A stretch of 64,000 nt of DNA from Halioglobus sp. (GCA_002699145.1 PABK01000004.1:62001-126000); one strand, 5' to 3'. Positions 28,870-38,488 are shown, counted from the stretch's first letter. Translations and numbers: made by a program. The notes: generated by a model from the sequence alone, not told the origin.

Positions 28870-29493
28870 ATGAATAGACGAGAGTTTCTGCAATGCGCGG
28901 CGATCCTGGTATCAGGGTGCAGCGCCAGCCAGCTCGGCCTGGCACTGAGCCAGGAGCAGCAGGTATACCTGGCCACCGCGCCCGACTACATCACCACCGA
29001 GGTGAACTACCTGTCCGCGCCGCAGCGGCGGATCATTGCCGCGATGGCCGAGATCGTCATTCCACGCACCGACACCCCGGGCGCCATCGATGCCGGTGTG
29101 CCGAAATTCATCGAGTTGATGGCAGCGGACTGGTTCACCGAGGGCGAGCGCGCCATATTCGAGGCTGGCCTGCGCGACATGGAGACGCGGATTCCCGCGC
29201 AGTACGGGCGTGCGTTCGACGAGCTGCCCGCGGACACCCGGTTGGGCATCATGGAAGACATGGAGGCAGCGGCGGCCGACTCTCCCTGGTACGAATTCGG
29301 CAACGTGCAGCGCGATTTCATCAGTGACGCGCCCTTCATCTGCCAGGTGAAAGAGCTCACTATCTACGGTTTCTTCACCTCTGAAGCGGGCGCCACCCAG
29401 GTGCTGCGCTACAACGCGATGCCCATGCGCTTTGACGGCGACATACCCCTGGATCCGCAGGACAGTACCTGGTCCTCGGACGGGTTGATCTAG
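28870..29493 (+). CDS. Gluconate 2-dehydrogenase subunit 3-like Tat lipoprotein
   Basis: A 207-residue small subunit of a GMC-type dehydrogenase. The N-terminus is a twin-arginine signal (MNRREFLQCAA) that runs into a lipobox-like LVSGC, so export by Tat and lipid anchoring are likely. The family region begins near residue 50 (YLSAPQRRIIAAMAEIVIPRTDTPGA), the conserved block of this family. The partner flavoprotein, encoded nine bases downstream, has no signal of its own and would be carried out with it, as known for FAD-dependent glucose and glucoside 3-dehydrogenases. Confidence 0.88.
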   Translation: MNRREFLQCAAILVSGCSASQLGLALSQEQQVYLATAPDYITTEVNYLSAPQRRIIAAMAEIVIPRTDTPGAIDAGVPKFIELMAADWFTEGERAIFEAGLRDMETRIPAQYGRAFDELPADTRLGIMEDMEAAAADSPWYEFGNVQRDFISDAPFICQVKELTIYGFFTSEAGATQVLRYNAMPMRFDGDIPLDPQDSTWSSDGLI

Positions 29494-29502
29494 GAGCGGA
29501 CG

Positions 29503-31221
29503 ATGATTCCTGCAGAACATTACGATTTCGATGCCATCGTCGTCGGTTCCGGCGTGTCCGGCGGCTGGGCCGCCAAGGAACTGACCGAGAAGGGGCTCAA
29601 GGTACTGGTGCTGGAGCGGGGCCGGGATATCACCCCGGGGCCGGACTACCTGGGCGAACACGCCCCGGCATGGAAGGTGCCCTACCAGGGCAAACGCCCC
29701 AGGCAGCTGTACGAGGACGAGTACCCCATGGGCAAGCGCGTCTACGCCCTGAGCGAGCGCAACCGCCAGTTCTGGATGAACGAGAAGGAGAACCCCTACG
29801 TGGTCGACGCGAAGAATCCCTTCATGTGGATTCGCGCCGACGTGGTCGGCGGGCGCTCGCTGCTCTGGGGCCGCCAGACCTACCGCTGGAGCGAACAGGA
29901 TTTCCGTGCGAATGAGCAGGACGGCCATGGTATTCCCTGGCCGGTCGGCTACCAGGATATCGCGCCCTGGTACAGCCACGTGGAAAAGTTCGCCGGCATC
30001 AATGGCAAGGCCGAGGGCCTGCCGCAACTACCGGACAGCGAGTTTCAGAAGCCGATGCCGTGGATGGCTCTGGAGCAGACCATTCACGGGCGCCTGAAGA
30101 AAAAGGCGCCGGACATCACCCTGACCAATGCCCGCGTCGCCATCCTCACCGAGGACCTGCCGGGGCGCAGCGCCTGCCACTACTGCGGCCCCTGCCACAA
30201 CGGCTGTTCCACCGGCAGCTATTTCAGCTCCCACAGCTCCACGCTGCCGGCGGCGCGCGCGACCGGCAACCTCACCCTGAAGGCGGACGCACTGGTAGAG
30301 CGCCTGGAACACGACCCGGTCAGCGGGCGCGTCACGCGGGTACACGTCATCGACACGCGCACACGCGAGCGCAGCGCGTTCAGCGCCAGGCTGTTCTTCC
30401 TTTGCGCCTCGACGGTGGGCAGCACGCAGATTCTCATGCAATCGCGCAGCGAGGCCTTCCCCAACGGCCTGGCGAACTCCAGCGGCGTCCTCGGGCACTA
30501 CATGATGGACCATACCCTGGGTATGAGCGGCATGGGTATTTTCCTGGATAACATGGACAGCTACTACTACGGCAATCGCCCCACGGGCCTGTACATCCCG
30601 CGCTTTCGCAACGTGGGCGGGCAGGACGAGGACGCGGATTTCGTGCGCGGTTACGGCTACCAGACCTTCACCATCCGCACCGACTGGACCACGAATTTCA
30701 ACAGCAAGGGCTTCGGCGCCGACCTGAAGGACTCGCTGCGCAAGCCTGGCCCCTGGATCTGGGGCATGGCCGGCTTCACCGAGTGTCTGCCCTTCAAATC
30801 CAACCGTATGTACCTGAGCAACAAGGTCGATCGTTACGGCCTGCCGCAGGTTGCCTTCGAGATGAAATGGAGCGACAACGAGGTCAAGCTGCGCCGCGAT
30901 GCCGCCCGGCAGGCCGACCGTATCCTCAAGGCCGCCGGCGCAGTGTTCGCTATGCCCGGTGACAGCCAGGACCTGACCGCGGAGCAGATGTCCCTGCCCG
31001 GGGAGGGGATCCATGAAATGGGTACGGCGCGCATGGGCGACGATCCCTCGGAGTCGGTGCTGAACAAGTGGAACCAGGCCCACGACGTGCCCAACCTGTT
31101 CGTCACCGATGGCTCCTTCATGACCTCGGCGTCCTGCGTCAATCCGTCGCTGACCTACATGGCCTTCACCGCCCGCGCCTGCGACTACGCGGTAAAACAG
31201 CTGGCCTCGGGCGCGGTTTAG
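29503..31221 (+). CDS. GMC-family FAD-dependent sugar dehydrogenase
   Basis: The 572-residue catalytic subunit. It has the FAD-binding AIVVGSGVSGGWAAKEL at the N-terminus and the GMC active site near the end: GIHEMGTARMG, VTDGSFMTSAS and NPSLTYMAFTARA. A cysteine cluster ACHYCGPCHNGC (Cys225, 228, 231, 235; C-x2-C-x2-C-x3-C) may hold an Fe-S centre, similar in place to that of bacterial FAD glucose dehydrogenases. With the Tat lipoprotein upstream it would oxidise a sugar or glycoside in the periplasm. No cytochrome c subunit is encoded nearby. Its stop overlaps the convergent AraC gene by four bases. Confidence 0.9.
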   Translation: MIPAEHYDFDAIVVGSGVSGGWAAKELTEKGLKVLVLERGRDITPGPDYLGEHAPAWKVPYQGKRPRQLYEDEYPMGKRVYALSERNRQFWMNEKENPYVVDAKNPFMWIRADVVGGRSLLWGRQTYRWSEQDFRANEQDGHGIPWPVGYQDIAPWYSHVEKFAGINGKAEGLPQLPDSEFQKPMPWMALEQTIHGRLKKKAPDITLTNARVAILTEDLPGRSACHYCGPCHNGCSTGSYFSSHSSTLPAARATGNLTLKADALVERLEHDPVSGRVTRVHVIDTRTRERSAFSARLFFLCASTVGSTQILMQSRSEAFPNGLANSSGVLGHYMMDHTLGMSGMGIFLDNMDSYYYGNRPTGLYIPRFRNVGGQDEDADFVRGYGYQTFTIRTDWTTNFNSKGFGADLKDSLRKPGPWIWGMAGFTECLPFKSNRMYLSNKVDRYGLPQVAFEMKWSDNEVKLRRDAARQADRILKAAGAVFAMPGDSQDLTAEQMSLPGEGIHEMGTARMGDDPSESVLNKWNQAHDVPNLFVTDGSFMTSASCVNPSLTYMAFTARACDYAVKQLASGAV

Positions 31222-32342
31222 GCGGCGGCCGCGGCGTCGCGAAAGTCGCTGCGAAATTGTCGCGGGCTGCAACCCATGGACTGGCTGAAGTAGCGCGTGA
31301 AATGGGACGGGTCGTCAAAGCCCACTTGCGCGCCAATGCTGGCGATGCTGTCATTCCCGTTGAGCAGTAGCCTGCGCGCTTTCTGCAGGCGCCGGTCGTT
31401 CAGCCATGCCTTCGGCGCCATGCCGGTCTGTTCCTTGAACAGGTGCGCCAGGCGCGAGGTCGACAGGTTGCAGTGCGCGGCTACCGCGTCGATACGCACA
31501 TTGTCCGCCAGGTGGGCCTGCAGGTAATCGCAGGCGCGCTGGATGCGCGGGTCCAGCGATCGGGCTGTGAGCGACGCATTGCCGGCGTGCGCACGGATGA
31601 GTATTTCCTCCAGCTTGTTGTACTGCAACTCCGATTGCATGGGGTCGGGCTGCGCGCCAAGTTCGATCAACTCGCGGAACAGGCGCTCCTGGCGCCGTTG
31701 TGCTTCACCCTGCGGTAGCGAAAGCAGCAATATGCCGCGGTCGAGTTGTGGCCATTCCAGCAGTTCCTCCCAGTACGTGCGCGGTTGGAACAGCGCCCAC
31801 AGGTGTTCCCAGTTGTTCGCCCTGGGGTGCAAGCCATAATGGTAGTTCGCCTCGGGCCGCAGCAGCATCATGTCGCCGGCGCCGACGCAGGCCTCCATGC
31901 CGTCGCTGAGAAACAGCGCATTGCCGCCGATGGTCAGGTGCAATGTCCAGCAGGGCATTGCGCGCACACGCGTTTCACTCGCACTCAGCGCACCTCGGCT
32001 AACCCGGGTCGAACTGGCCTGTATGTCGTAGTCGTACAGCAGCGCGTGATCGAAGCCCTGGAAAAAGTCCTGCAGCAGCGCATAGGCTTCCTCTGCAGAC
32101 GGCCCCTGCGCTGACTCCACGCACGCGCGCCACTTCTTGAGTATGGGGCGTTGCCGTGCCAGAAAGTCGCCTTTCTGGCGCAGACGCTCCCCCAGTCGGC
32201 GCAATTTCTCGATGTCGATGGGAGAACCGGTGTACTCGGACAACGCCTGGGTGATTTGCGGGTCGGGGTCCTCGCCCTCGAACCAGCGGTAGAGCGATAC
32301 CGCCGCCTGTTGCAATGCGCTGTTTTCAGCAGAATTCGACAT
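31218..32342 (-). CDS. AraC-family regulator of the GH3/sulfatase locus
   Basis: A 374-residue AraC-type regulator. An N-terminal region of about 100 residues is unassigned. A cupin-like effector domain follows (about 110-230; TIGGNALFLSDGMEACVGAG and MLLRPEANYHYGLHP), then the double helix-turn-helix (ISTS-like NLSTSRLAHLFKEQTGMAP and QVGFDDPSHFTRYFSQSMG). It is divergent from the GH3 gene across 139 bases, so it probably switches the GH3-TonB-sulfatase operon in response to a breakdown product. Regulated genes and ligand are inferred. Confidence 0.88.
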   Translation of the reverse strand: MSNSAENSALQQAAVSLYRWFEGEDPDPQITQALSEYTGSPIDIEKLRRLGERLRQKGDFLARQRPILKKWRACVESAQGPSAEEAYALLQDFFQGFDHALLYDYDIQASSTRVSRGALSASETRVRAMPCWTLHLTIGGNALFLSDGMEACVGAGDMMLLRPEANYHYGLHPRANNWEHLWALFQPRTYWEELLEWPQLDRGILLLSLPQGEAQRRQERLFRELIELGAQPDPMQSELQYNKLEEILIRAHAGNASLTARSLDPRIQRACDYLQAHLADNVRIDAVAAHCNLSTSRLAHLFKEQTGMAPKAWLNDRRLQKARRLLLNGNDSIASIGAQVGFDDPSHFTRYFSQSMGCSPRQFRSDFRDAAAAA

Positions 32343-32456
32343 AAAAGTCCAGCCAGGCGGTAAATTTTCCCTTCAGCATAGCAGAAAAATACAACTTTCT
32401 AGCAAATCCCGACATTCCAGGTCTCCACAGGCCGCACTAGCATGGTGCTCGCTGCA

Positions 32457-32462
32457 TATAAT
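32457..32462 (+). promoter_or_regulatory. -10 element before the GH3 gene
   Basis: A perfect TATAAT lies 20 bases before the GH3 ATG, with no good -35 at 16-18 bases, which fits an activator-dependent promoter under the divergent AraC protein. An AGGAG ribosome site follows. Confidence 0.4.
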
Positions 32463-32481
32463 TCTAAATCAGGAGCCCGCG

Positions 32482-34530
32482 ATGCCACTCCCGGCGCAAG
32501 ACTCACGCGCAGGACCGCCTACACCGCCCGAGCCGCGTGTGGCCAGCCTGCTGACGGACCTTACGCTGGAGGAAAAGCTCAGCCTGTGCGCCGGGGCCGG
32601 TTGGTGGAAGACCCGCCCCGTCGAGCGCCTGGGCATTCGCCCGTTCCGCCTCACCGATGGCCCCCGCGGCGTCGGCTTCCATTCCAGCGGCAAACGCTGC
32701 ACCGCTTTTCCTTCCGGCATTGCGCAGGCGGCGTGCTGGGACGAAGCCCTGTTGCGGCGTCTGGGCGCCGCCCTGGGCAGCGAATGCCGCGCCGCGGGCG
32801 GCGATACACTGCTGGGCCCGGCAATCAACATCGCCAGGACGCCCCTGTGCGGGCGGACCTTCGAGTACCTCAGCGAGGACCCCTACCTGAACAGCCGCCT
32901 CGTGGTGCCCCTGGTCAAGGGTATCCAGGAGCAGGGCGTGGCCGCCTGCGTGAAGCATTTCGCGGTCAACAACCAGGAAACCAACCGGGTGCGCATCAGC
33001 GCCCAGGTCAGTGAACGCGCCCTGCAGGAGATTTACCTGCCGGCGTTCCGGGCCGCGGTGGAGGAGGGTGACGCCTGGTCCATCATGGCCGCCTACAACG
33101 GTGTCAACGGTACCCCTGCGTGTGAGAACACGGACCTGCTGGTGCGTCGCCTGCGCCGCGAGTGGGGCTTTCGCGGCTTCGTCGTCAGCGACTGGTTCGC
33201 GCCGCGCTTTACCGCCTCGACACAGGCCTGCGTCAAGGGCGGATTGTCCCTGGAGATGCCGGGCAAGGGGGCGCGCTACACGACGCAGAAGTTGCGCGCC
33301 GCCCTCGACGCGGGCGAAATCAGTGAGGCGGACATCGACGCCAATCTCGAGGGCCTGCTCTACGCCATGTTGCGCACGGGTCACCTGGACCGGCGCCCGC
33401 GTCCCGGGGAGCGCAATACCGAGGGTCACCGCGCCGTCGCGCGAGAGGTTGCCGAGGCCGGCATGACGCTGCTCAAGAACGATTCGCAGCTGCTGCCGCT
33501 GGACCCGGCGCGCACACGCAAGATCGCGCTGCTCGGCCCGCGCCTCAACAGGCGTAACTGTCTGCCCCTGTGGGGCGGTAGCGCGGGAGTCTGGACGCAC
33601 CGCGAGGTCACCCCGCTGCAGGGACTGCGCAGGGAGAACCGCGGGCGCTTCGAGTGGGTCGACAGCCCGGAAGCGGCGGACGCTGTCATCCTGGTGCTGG
33701 GGCTGAGTCACCGGCCGGGGCTGGATTCCGAGGTCAAGGACCGGGCCTCCCTGGAGCTGCCATGGGGCCAGGACGATCTGGTGCGACGCACCGTCGCGGC
33801 CAACCCGAATACGATCGTCGTCCTGTTGTGCGGCAGTCCCGTGACAATGCCCTGGGTCGACGAGGTGGCAGGCATACTCGTCGCCTGGTACCCCGGGGTG
33901 GAAGGGGGCACTGCGCTTGCCAGGACCCTGTTCGGCGACAGCAATCCCTCGGGCAAGCTGCCTGTCACCTTTCCGCGCAGCCTGGCCGACAGCCCGGCGC
34001 ATGTGTCGGCGCGAACCTTTCCCGGCGACGGCAAGGTCGTACACTACGATGAAGAACTGTTCGTCGGCTACCGGCACTTCGACAGGTACGCCATCGAACC
34101 GCTGTTTCCATTCGGCCATGGCCTGTCTTACACGGAGTTTGAATACAGCGACCTCGTACTGGAGGCGGACGAGGCTTCTCCTGGCGATACCCTGCGTGTT
34201 TCGCTGCAGGTGGCCAACACCGGGGAGCACGCAGGAGCGGAGGTGGTACAGCTGTATGTGGCCGATCCCGCCGCGGACGAGGATCGCCCGCCACAGGCGC
34301 TGAAGGGATTCGAGAAAATCTATCTACGGCCCGGGGAGAGGCGCAGGCTCACACTGGCACTGCCGCTGGCGAGCCTGGATATCTATTGCCCCGAACTGGG
34401 ACGGTGGAAAGCACAACCCGGCGTCTACGAAGTCCGCCTGGGCAGTTCCTCGCGGGATTGTCGCCTGCGCGGACGGTTCACACTCAGCGACAAAAATACC
34501 GCATCCAGTCTGCAACGGAGCCCGCAATGA
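32482..34530 (+). CDS. GH3 beta-glycosidase
   Basis: A 682-residue glycoside hydrolase family 3 enzyme that would release terminal beta-linked sugars (glucose or xylose). The TIM-barrel domain shows LTDGPRGVG, CVKHFAVNNQET (substrate Lys-His) and the nucleophile Asp237 in VVSDWFAPRF. The second alpha/beta domain and a fibronectin-III-like C-terminal domain (about 575-645) complete the usual plan. There is no signal peptide, so it should act in the cytoplasm on imported oligosaccharides or glycosides. Its stop overlaps the TonB receptor start (ATGA), coupling hydrolysis and uptake. Confidence 0.93.
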   Translation: MPLPAQDSRAGPPTPPEPRVASLLTDLTLEEKLSLCAGAGWWKTRPVERLGIRPFRLTDGPRGVGFHSSGKRCTAFPSGIAQAACWDEALLRRLGAALGSECRAAGGDTLLGPAINIARTPLCGRTFEYLSEDPYLNSRLVVPLVKGIQEQGVAACVKHFAVNNQETNRVRISAQVSERALQEIYLPAFRAAVEEGDAWSIMAAYNGVNGTPACENTDLLVRRLRREWGFRGFVVSDWFAPRFTASTQACVKGGLSLEMPGKGARYTTQKLRAALDAGEISEADIDANLEGLLYAMLRTGHLDRRPRPGERNTEGHRAVAREVAEAGMTLLKNDSQLLPLDPARTRKIALLGPRLNRRNCLPLWGGSAGVWTHREVTPLQGLRRENRGRFEWVDSPEAADAVILVLGLSHRPGLDSEVKDRASLELPWGQDDLVRRTVAANPNTIVVLLCGSPVTMPWVDEVAGILVAWYPGVEGGTALARTLFGDSNPSGKLPVTFPRSLADSPAHVSARTFPGDGKVVHYDEELFVGYRHFDRYAIEPLFPFGHGLSYTEFEYSDLVLEADEASPGDTLRVSLQVANTGEHAGAEVVQLYVADPAADEDRPPQALKGFEKIYLRPGERRRLTLALPLASLDIYCPELGRWKAQPGVYEVRLGSSSRDCRLRGRFTLSDKNTASSLQRSPQ

Positions 34531-36818
34531 TCAACAGCCACAAACGCGTATACACGACTGTCCTCGGCGCAATCCTGGCCGCCGGTGTACATGCACAGGA
34601 AGAAAAGAACAGCCTCGCGCTGGAAGAGGTACTGGTGACGGCGACGAAACGCGAGGCCAGCCTGCAGGATGTCTCTGTCGCGGTGACTGCCCTGAGTGCC
34701 GAGGAACTGCGCAACGCGCAGCTCATATCCTCGGAAAACCTGACCTTCCTGGTGCCGGCCCTGAATCTGCAGAAAGGCACCAATCCCCGGCAGACATCCT
34801 TTTCCATTCGCGGTATCGGCACCCAGTCTTTTAGCAGCGCCGTCGAGCCCAGCGTATCAACCATGATCGACGGGGTGGTGCTCGGCCGCTCCGCACAGGC
34901 GTTCATGCAATTGCTGGACATCGAACGGGTGGAAGTCCTGCGCGGTCCACAGGGCACCCTGTTCGGCAAGAACTCGACCGCCGGCGTGGTGCACATCATT
35001 ACCCAGGACCCCAGTGAGGAGCCCAGCGGCGAGATCAGCCTGACGGCGATCAACGACGAGGAGTACCGCGGCGGCCTGACCACGGCGGGGCCGCTCAGCG
35101 ATACGCTGGGCTATCGCCTCTCCGCCAACGGCGCCACCATAGACGACTACACGAAGAACTATTTCGATGGCGACAAGATCAACGGCGCGGACGAGTGGAG
35201 CGTGCGTGGCAAGCTGCGCTGGCTGCCCACCGAACTGCTGGAGTTGAAGTGGGCCAGCGATTACAGCGATCGTTCCTGTAACTGCAGCGGCGCGCCCATA
35301 CGCCGCCTGGAACCCTTCGGCGGCAATGACGCGCAGGTGGACGAAATCCTCGCCAATATCGCCCCGGTGCAGCCCGGCGACGACAACAAGGACGTCAATA
35401 TCAACAAGCTGCCGTTCAGCGATTCCGAGTCCTGGGGACACTCCCTGGAGGCGAACTGGGATGTCGGCGAATTCACCCTGACATCGATAAGCGCCTATCG
35501 TGAGTTCGAGGTCAACGGCTTCGGCGATGTCGACAGCCAACCCATCGACGCCCTGGGGTTCGACCAGTTCGGCACCACCAACACCGACCAGTTTACGCAG
35601 GAACTGCGCCTGCTGTCTCCGGCCGAAGACAGGTTCAATTACGTCGCGGGCCTGTTCTATTTCGACCAGGACGTGCAGCGCAATTTTCGTCGCGAGTTCG
35701 AGTTCCAGGAGGGCAACCCGGGTATCGCCATCGCCGATTTTTCCGTCGATACGACCAACTGGGCCGCGTTTGGCGAGATGACCTGGAACTTCACCGACAC
35801 GTGGCGATTGATACTGGGCGCGCGTTACACCGAGGACGAGCTGGAGTTCAACTTCCGGCGGACCCAGGAGGGGTTCACCCTGGGCCTGCCCGACGCGGTA
35901 GCTCCCACCCCGGGTGACACCCAGGAGGACGACATCTCCGGAAAGGTCGCGCTGCAGTGGGATTACAACGACGTGGGCATGACCTACCTGAGTTACACGC
36001 AGGGTTACAAGGGCCCCGCTTTCGATATCACTTTCGGCACCGACCCGGTGGGACTGCAACCGGTTGATCCCGAGACATCGGACGCCTGGGAGCTGGGCCT
36101 GAAAACCTCGCTGTTCGACCAGCGCCTGCGTTTAAACGCCGCCATCTTCTACGCCGAGTACCAGGAATTCCAGGCCCAGGCGTATATTGACCCCGACGGG
36201 CCGCCCGACTGCCCGCAGGAGGACCCGCTGTGCGACCCCAGCGATGACCCTGGCAGTTTTCGCCTGATCAACGCCGGCGAGGTATCCACGACCGGGGTAG
36301 AGGTTGATTTCCTCGCCCAGGTGACGGAAAACCTGCGCCTGTTCGGCGGCGCCGCGTGGATAGACGCGCAGATCGAGGATTACCCCGGCGGGCCGTGCAG
36401 CGGCGGCCAGGAGTTTCGCGGCGAGTGTGAGGGTACCCAGGACCTGTCCGGAGGCGACCTGCCATTCTCGCCGGACTGGAAAATCAACCTGTCGGCCACC
36501 TATACTTTCGTTGGCGACAGCGGTTTCGATATCGACGTTATCGGCGCCATGCGCGCCCAGGATGATATCCAGTACTCCATCACCCAGGACGAGTACACGG
36601 TCGAGGATGCCTACGCGATTTTCGATGTGTCGCTGATCCTGCGGGACCAGGCGTCACAATGGCAGGCGACCATGTTCGTAAAAAACCTCACCGACGAATT
36701 TTACGCGGCGGCGATTTACGCCAACAACCCGAACCTGCTGGCCAACGGTTACAACCAGGTCTACGACAAGTATTCGGAACGCACCTACGGCGTGGAACTG
36801 CGCTACCGTTGGTTCTGA
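34527..36818 (+). CDS. TonB-dependent receptor of the sulfatase locus
   Basis: A 763-residue TonB-dependent receptor. Signal peptide to about residue 22 (AGVHAQ), TonB-box-like LEEVLVTATKRE, plug (SIRGIGTQSFSSAVEPSV and VLRGPQGTLFGKNSTAGVV), and barrel ending YGVELRYRWF. The ATG at 34527 overlaps the GH3 stop, and the first sulfatase starts eight bases after its own stop. An extracellular loop near residues 565-590 has paired cysteines in an Asp/Pro-rich stretch (DCPQEDPLCDPSDD). Likely carries the sulfated substrate of the locus. Confidence 0.92.
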   Translation: MINSHKRVYTTVLGAILAAGVHAQEEKNSLALEEVLVTATKREASLQDVSVAVTALSAEELRNAQLISSENLTFLVPALNLQKGTNPRQTSFSIRGIGTQSFSSAVEPSVSTMIDGVVLGRSAQAFMQLLDIERVEVLRGPQGTLFGKNSTAGVVHIITQDPSEEPSGEISLTAINDEEYRGGLTTAGPLSDTLGYRLSANGATIDDYTKNYFDGDKINGADEWSVRGKLRWLPTELLELKWASDYSDRSCNCSGAPIRRLEPFGGNDAQVDEILANIAPVQPGDDNKDVNINKLPFSDSESWGHSLEANWDVGEFTLTSISAYREFEVNGFGDVDSQPIDALGFDQFGTTNTDQFTQELRLLSPAEDRFNYVAGLFYFDQDVQRNFRREFEFQEGNPGIAIADFSVDTTNWAAFGEMTWNFTDTWRLILGARYTEDELEFNFRRTQEGFTLGLPDAVAPTPGDTQEDDISGKVALQWDYNDVGMTYLSYTQGYKGPAFDITFGTDPVGLQPVDPETSDAWELGLKTSLFDQRLRLNAAIFYAEYQEFQAQAYIDPDGPPDCPQEDPLCDPSDDPGSFRLINAGEVSTTGVEVDFLAQVTENLRLFGGAAWIDAQIEDYPGGPCSGGQEFRGECEGTQDLSGGDLPFSPDWKINLSATYTFVGDSGFDIDVIGAMRAQDDIQYSITQDEYTVEDAYAIFDVSLILRDQASQWQATMFVKNLTDEFYAAAIYANNPNLLANGYNQVYDKYSERTYGVELRYRWF

Positions 36819-36826
36819 GCCGGCCC

Positions 36827-38488
36827 ATGCGCATGCACAGGGTGCTCGCAACGCTGGCCCTGTTGATCACGGCCCTGCCGTGCGCCGCACAACGTCCGAA
36901 TATCCTGCTGCTAATGGCCGAGGACATGAGCGCGCGGGTGGGCGCGTTCGGCGACGCGCTCGCCAGTACGCCCCACCTCGACGCGCTGGCGGCGCAGGGT
37001 GTGCGGTATCCCAATACCTTCACCACCGCCGGCGTCTGCGCACCGAGCCGCGCCGCGCATATCCTGGGGATGTACCAGATCAGCACTGGCACCCAGCACA
37101 TGCGCGCCTCCGGCGCACCTGGGGGCGGCTACCGGGCGGTGCCGCCGGCGCGCGCAAAGGCCTACCCGGAGCTGCTGCGCGCGGCAGGCTATTACACCTA
37201 TACCGATCACAAGCTGGATTACCAGTTCAGCGGTACCCTGTGGAACAGCGGCCCCTTCACCATCTGGGACGACGAGGGCTTCGGCACGCACTGGCGTGAG
37301 CGCCCGGCGGACGCGCCGTTCTTTGGTTTCGTCAACTTCAACGTGACTCACGAGAGCGGTGTCTTCACGCCCCTTGGCAACTGGCCCCACAGCGTCGTGC
37401 ATTTTGGTAGCCAGCTGATACGTGCGCTGACATCCCCGGATATCGAACTCGACAACCCGACACGGCCAGAACAGGTCGTGCTGCCCCCGTACTACCCGGA
37501 CACGCCGACCGTGCGCGCCGACCTGGCCCGGCATTACGACAACATCGCCATTATGGATGCCCAGGTGGGCGAATTGTTGGCGTCACTGGAGGAGGATGGC
37601 CTGGCCGACTCGACCATCGTGATCTGGACCACGGACCACGGCGACGGCCTGCCCAGGGCCAAGCGCGAGTTGTTCGACTCCGGAATCCGCGTACCGATGA
37701 TCATTCGCTGGCCGGCGGCCTTCCGTCCAGAGGGCGTGCCGCCGCACGGGGTCGACACAAGACTGGTCAGCTTTGTCGACCTGGCACCGACCATTCTTGG
37801 CCTGGCCGGCGTCGCCGTCCCGGACTACATGCAGGGTCGCGACTTCCTGCACGACGCACCGCGGCAGTACATCTTCGCCGCCCGTGACCGCATCGACGAG
37901 GTGCCCGATCGCCAGCGCGCGGCGCGTGACCGGCGCTTCAAGTACATCCGCAGTTGGTACCCGCAGCAGCCGGGTGGGCATGCGCTGCAGTTTCGCGACA
38001 ATATCGCCATGGCCAGGGAAATGCGCACGCTGTATGAGGCGGGTGAACTGGACTCCATGCAGCGCCAGTGGTTTGAACCGCCGGGACGGGAGCGCCTGTT
38101 CGACACCCGGAACGATCCCTTCGAGTTGCGCGACCTGTCAGGCGACCCGGGGCACGCCCTGGTCCTGGCGCGCCTGCGCGGCGCCCTCGACGGCTGGCTG
38201 GCGCGGGTGCCGGACTGGAGTGAGCAGCCCGAGGCGCAAATGGCCGCACAGTTCCAGCGAGGCGGCGCGCCAGGACCGACGCCCGCGCCGCGCCTCAGCC
38301 TGGTGGATGGGCGCGTGCGTATCGAGGGGGCAGAGGGCGCCTCGTTGGGTTATCGCGTCGACGAGAGTGCCTGGAAACTTTATACCGGGCCGGTGGTTTT
38401 GCTCCCGGGGCAGGCCCTGGCCGCGAAAGCGGTGCGCTACGGCTACGATGAAAGCGAAGAGGTCGAGTTGCGCCTACCCTTGGAATAG
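36827..38488 (+). CDS. Sulfatase (type I, formylglycine-dependent) 1
   Basis: A 553-residue type I sulfatase that would cleave sulfate esters in the periplasm. Signal peptide ending near PCAAQ. The formylglycine motif CAPSR is at Cys71. The first metal motif reads MAEDMS, with Glu-Asp in place of the usual Asp-Asp. Later motifs include WTTDHGDGLPRAKRELFDSG and RVPMIIRWP. The C-terminus (from about residue 490) carries an extra beta-rich part. Length and the WTTDHG signature resemble heparan N-sulfatase-like enzymes, but the substrate is open. Confidence 0.88.
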   Translation: MRMHRVLATLALLITALPCAAQRPNILLLMAEDMSARVGAFGDALASTPHLDALAAQGVRYPNTFTTAGVCAPSRAAHILGMYQISTGTQHMRASGAPGGGYRAVPPARAKAYPELLRAAGYYTYTDHKLDYQFSGTLWNSGPFTIWDDEGFGTHWRERPADAPFFGFVNFNVTHESGVFTPLGNWPHSVVHFGSQLIRALTSPDIELDNPTRPEQVVLPPYYPDTPTVRADLARHYDNIAIMDAQVGELLASLEEDGLADSTIVIWTTDHGDGLPRAKRELFDSGIRVPMIIRWPAAFRPEGVPPHGVDTRLVSFVDLAPTILGLAGVAVPDYMQGRDFLHDAPRQYIFAARDRIDEVPDRQRAARDRRFKYIRSWYPQQPGGHALQFRDNIAMAREMRTLYEAGELDSMQRQWFEPPGRERLFDTRNDPFELRDLSGDPGHALVLARLRGALDGWLARVPDWSEQPEAQMAAQFQRGGAPGPTPAPRLSLVDGRVRIEGAEGASLGYRVDESAWKLYTGPVVLLPGQALAAKAVRYGYDESEEVELRLPLE

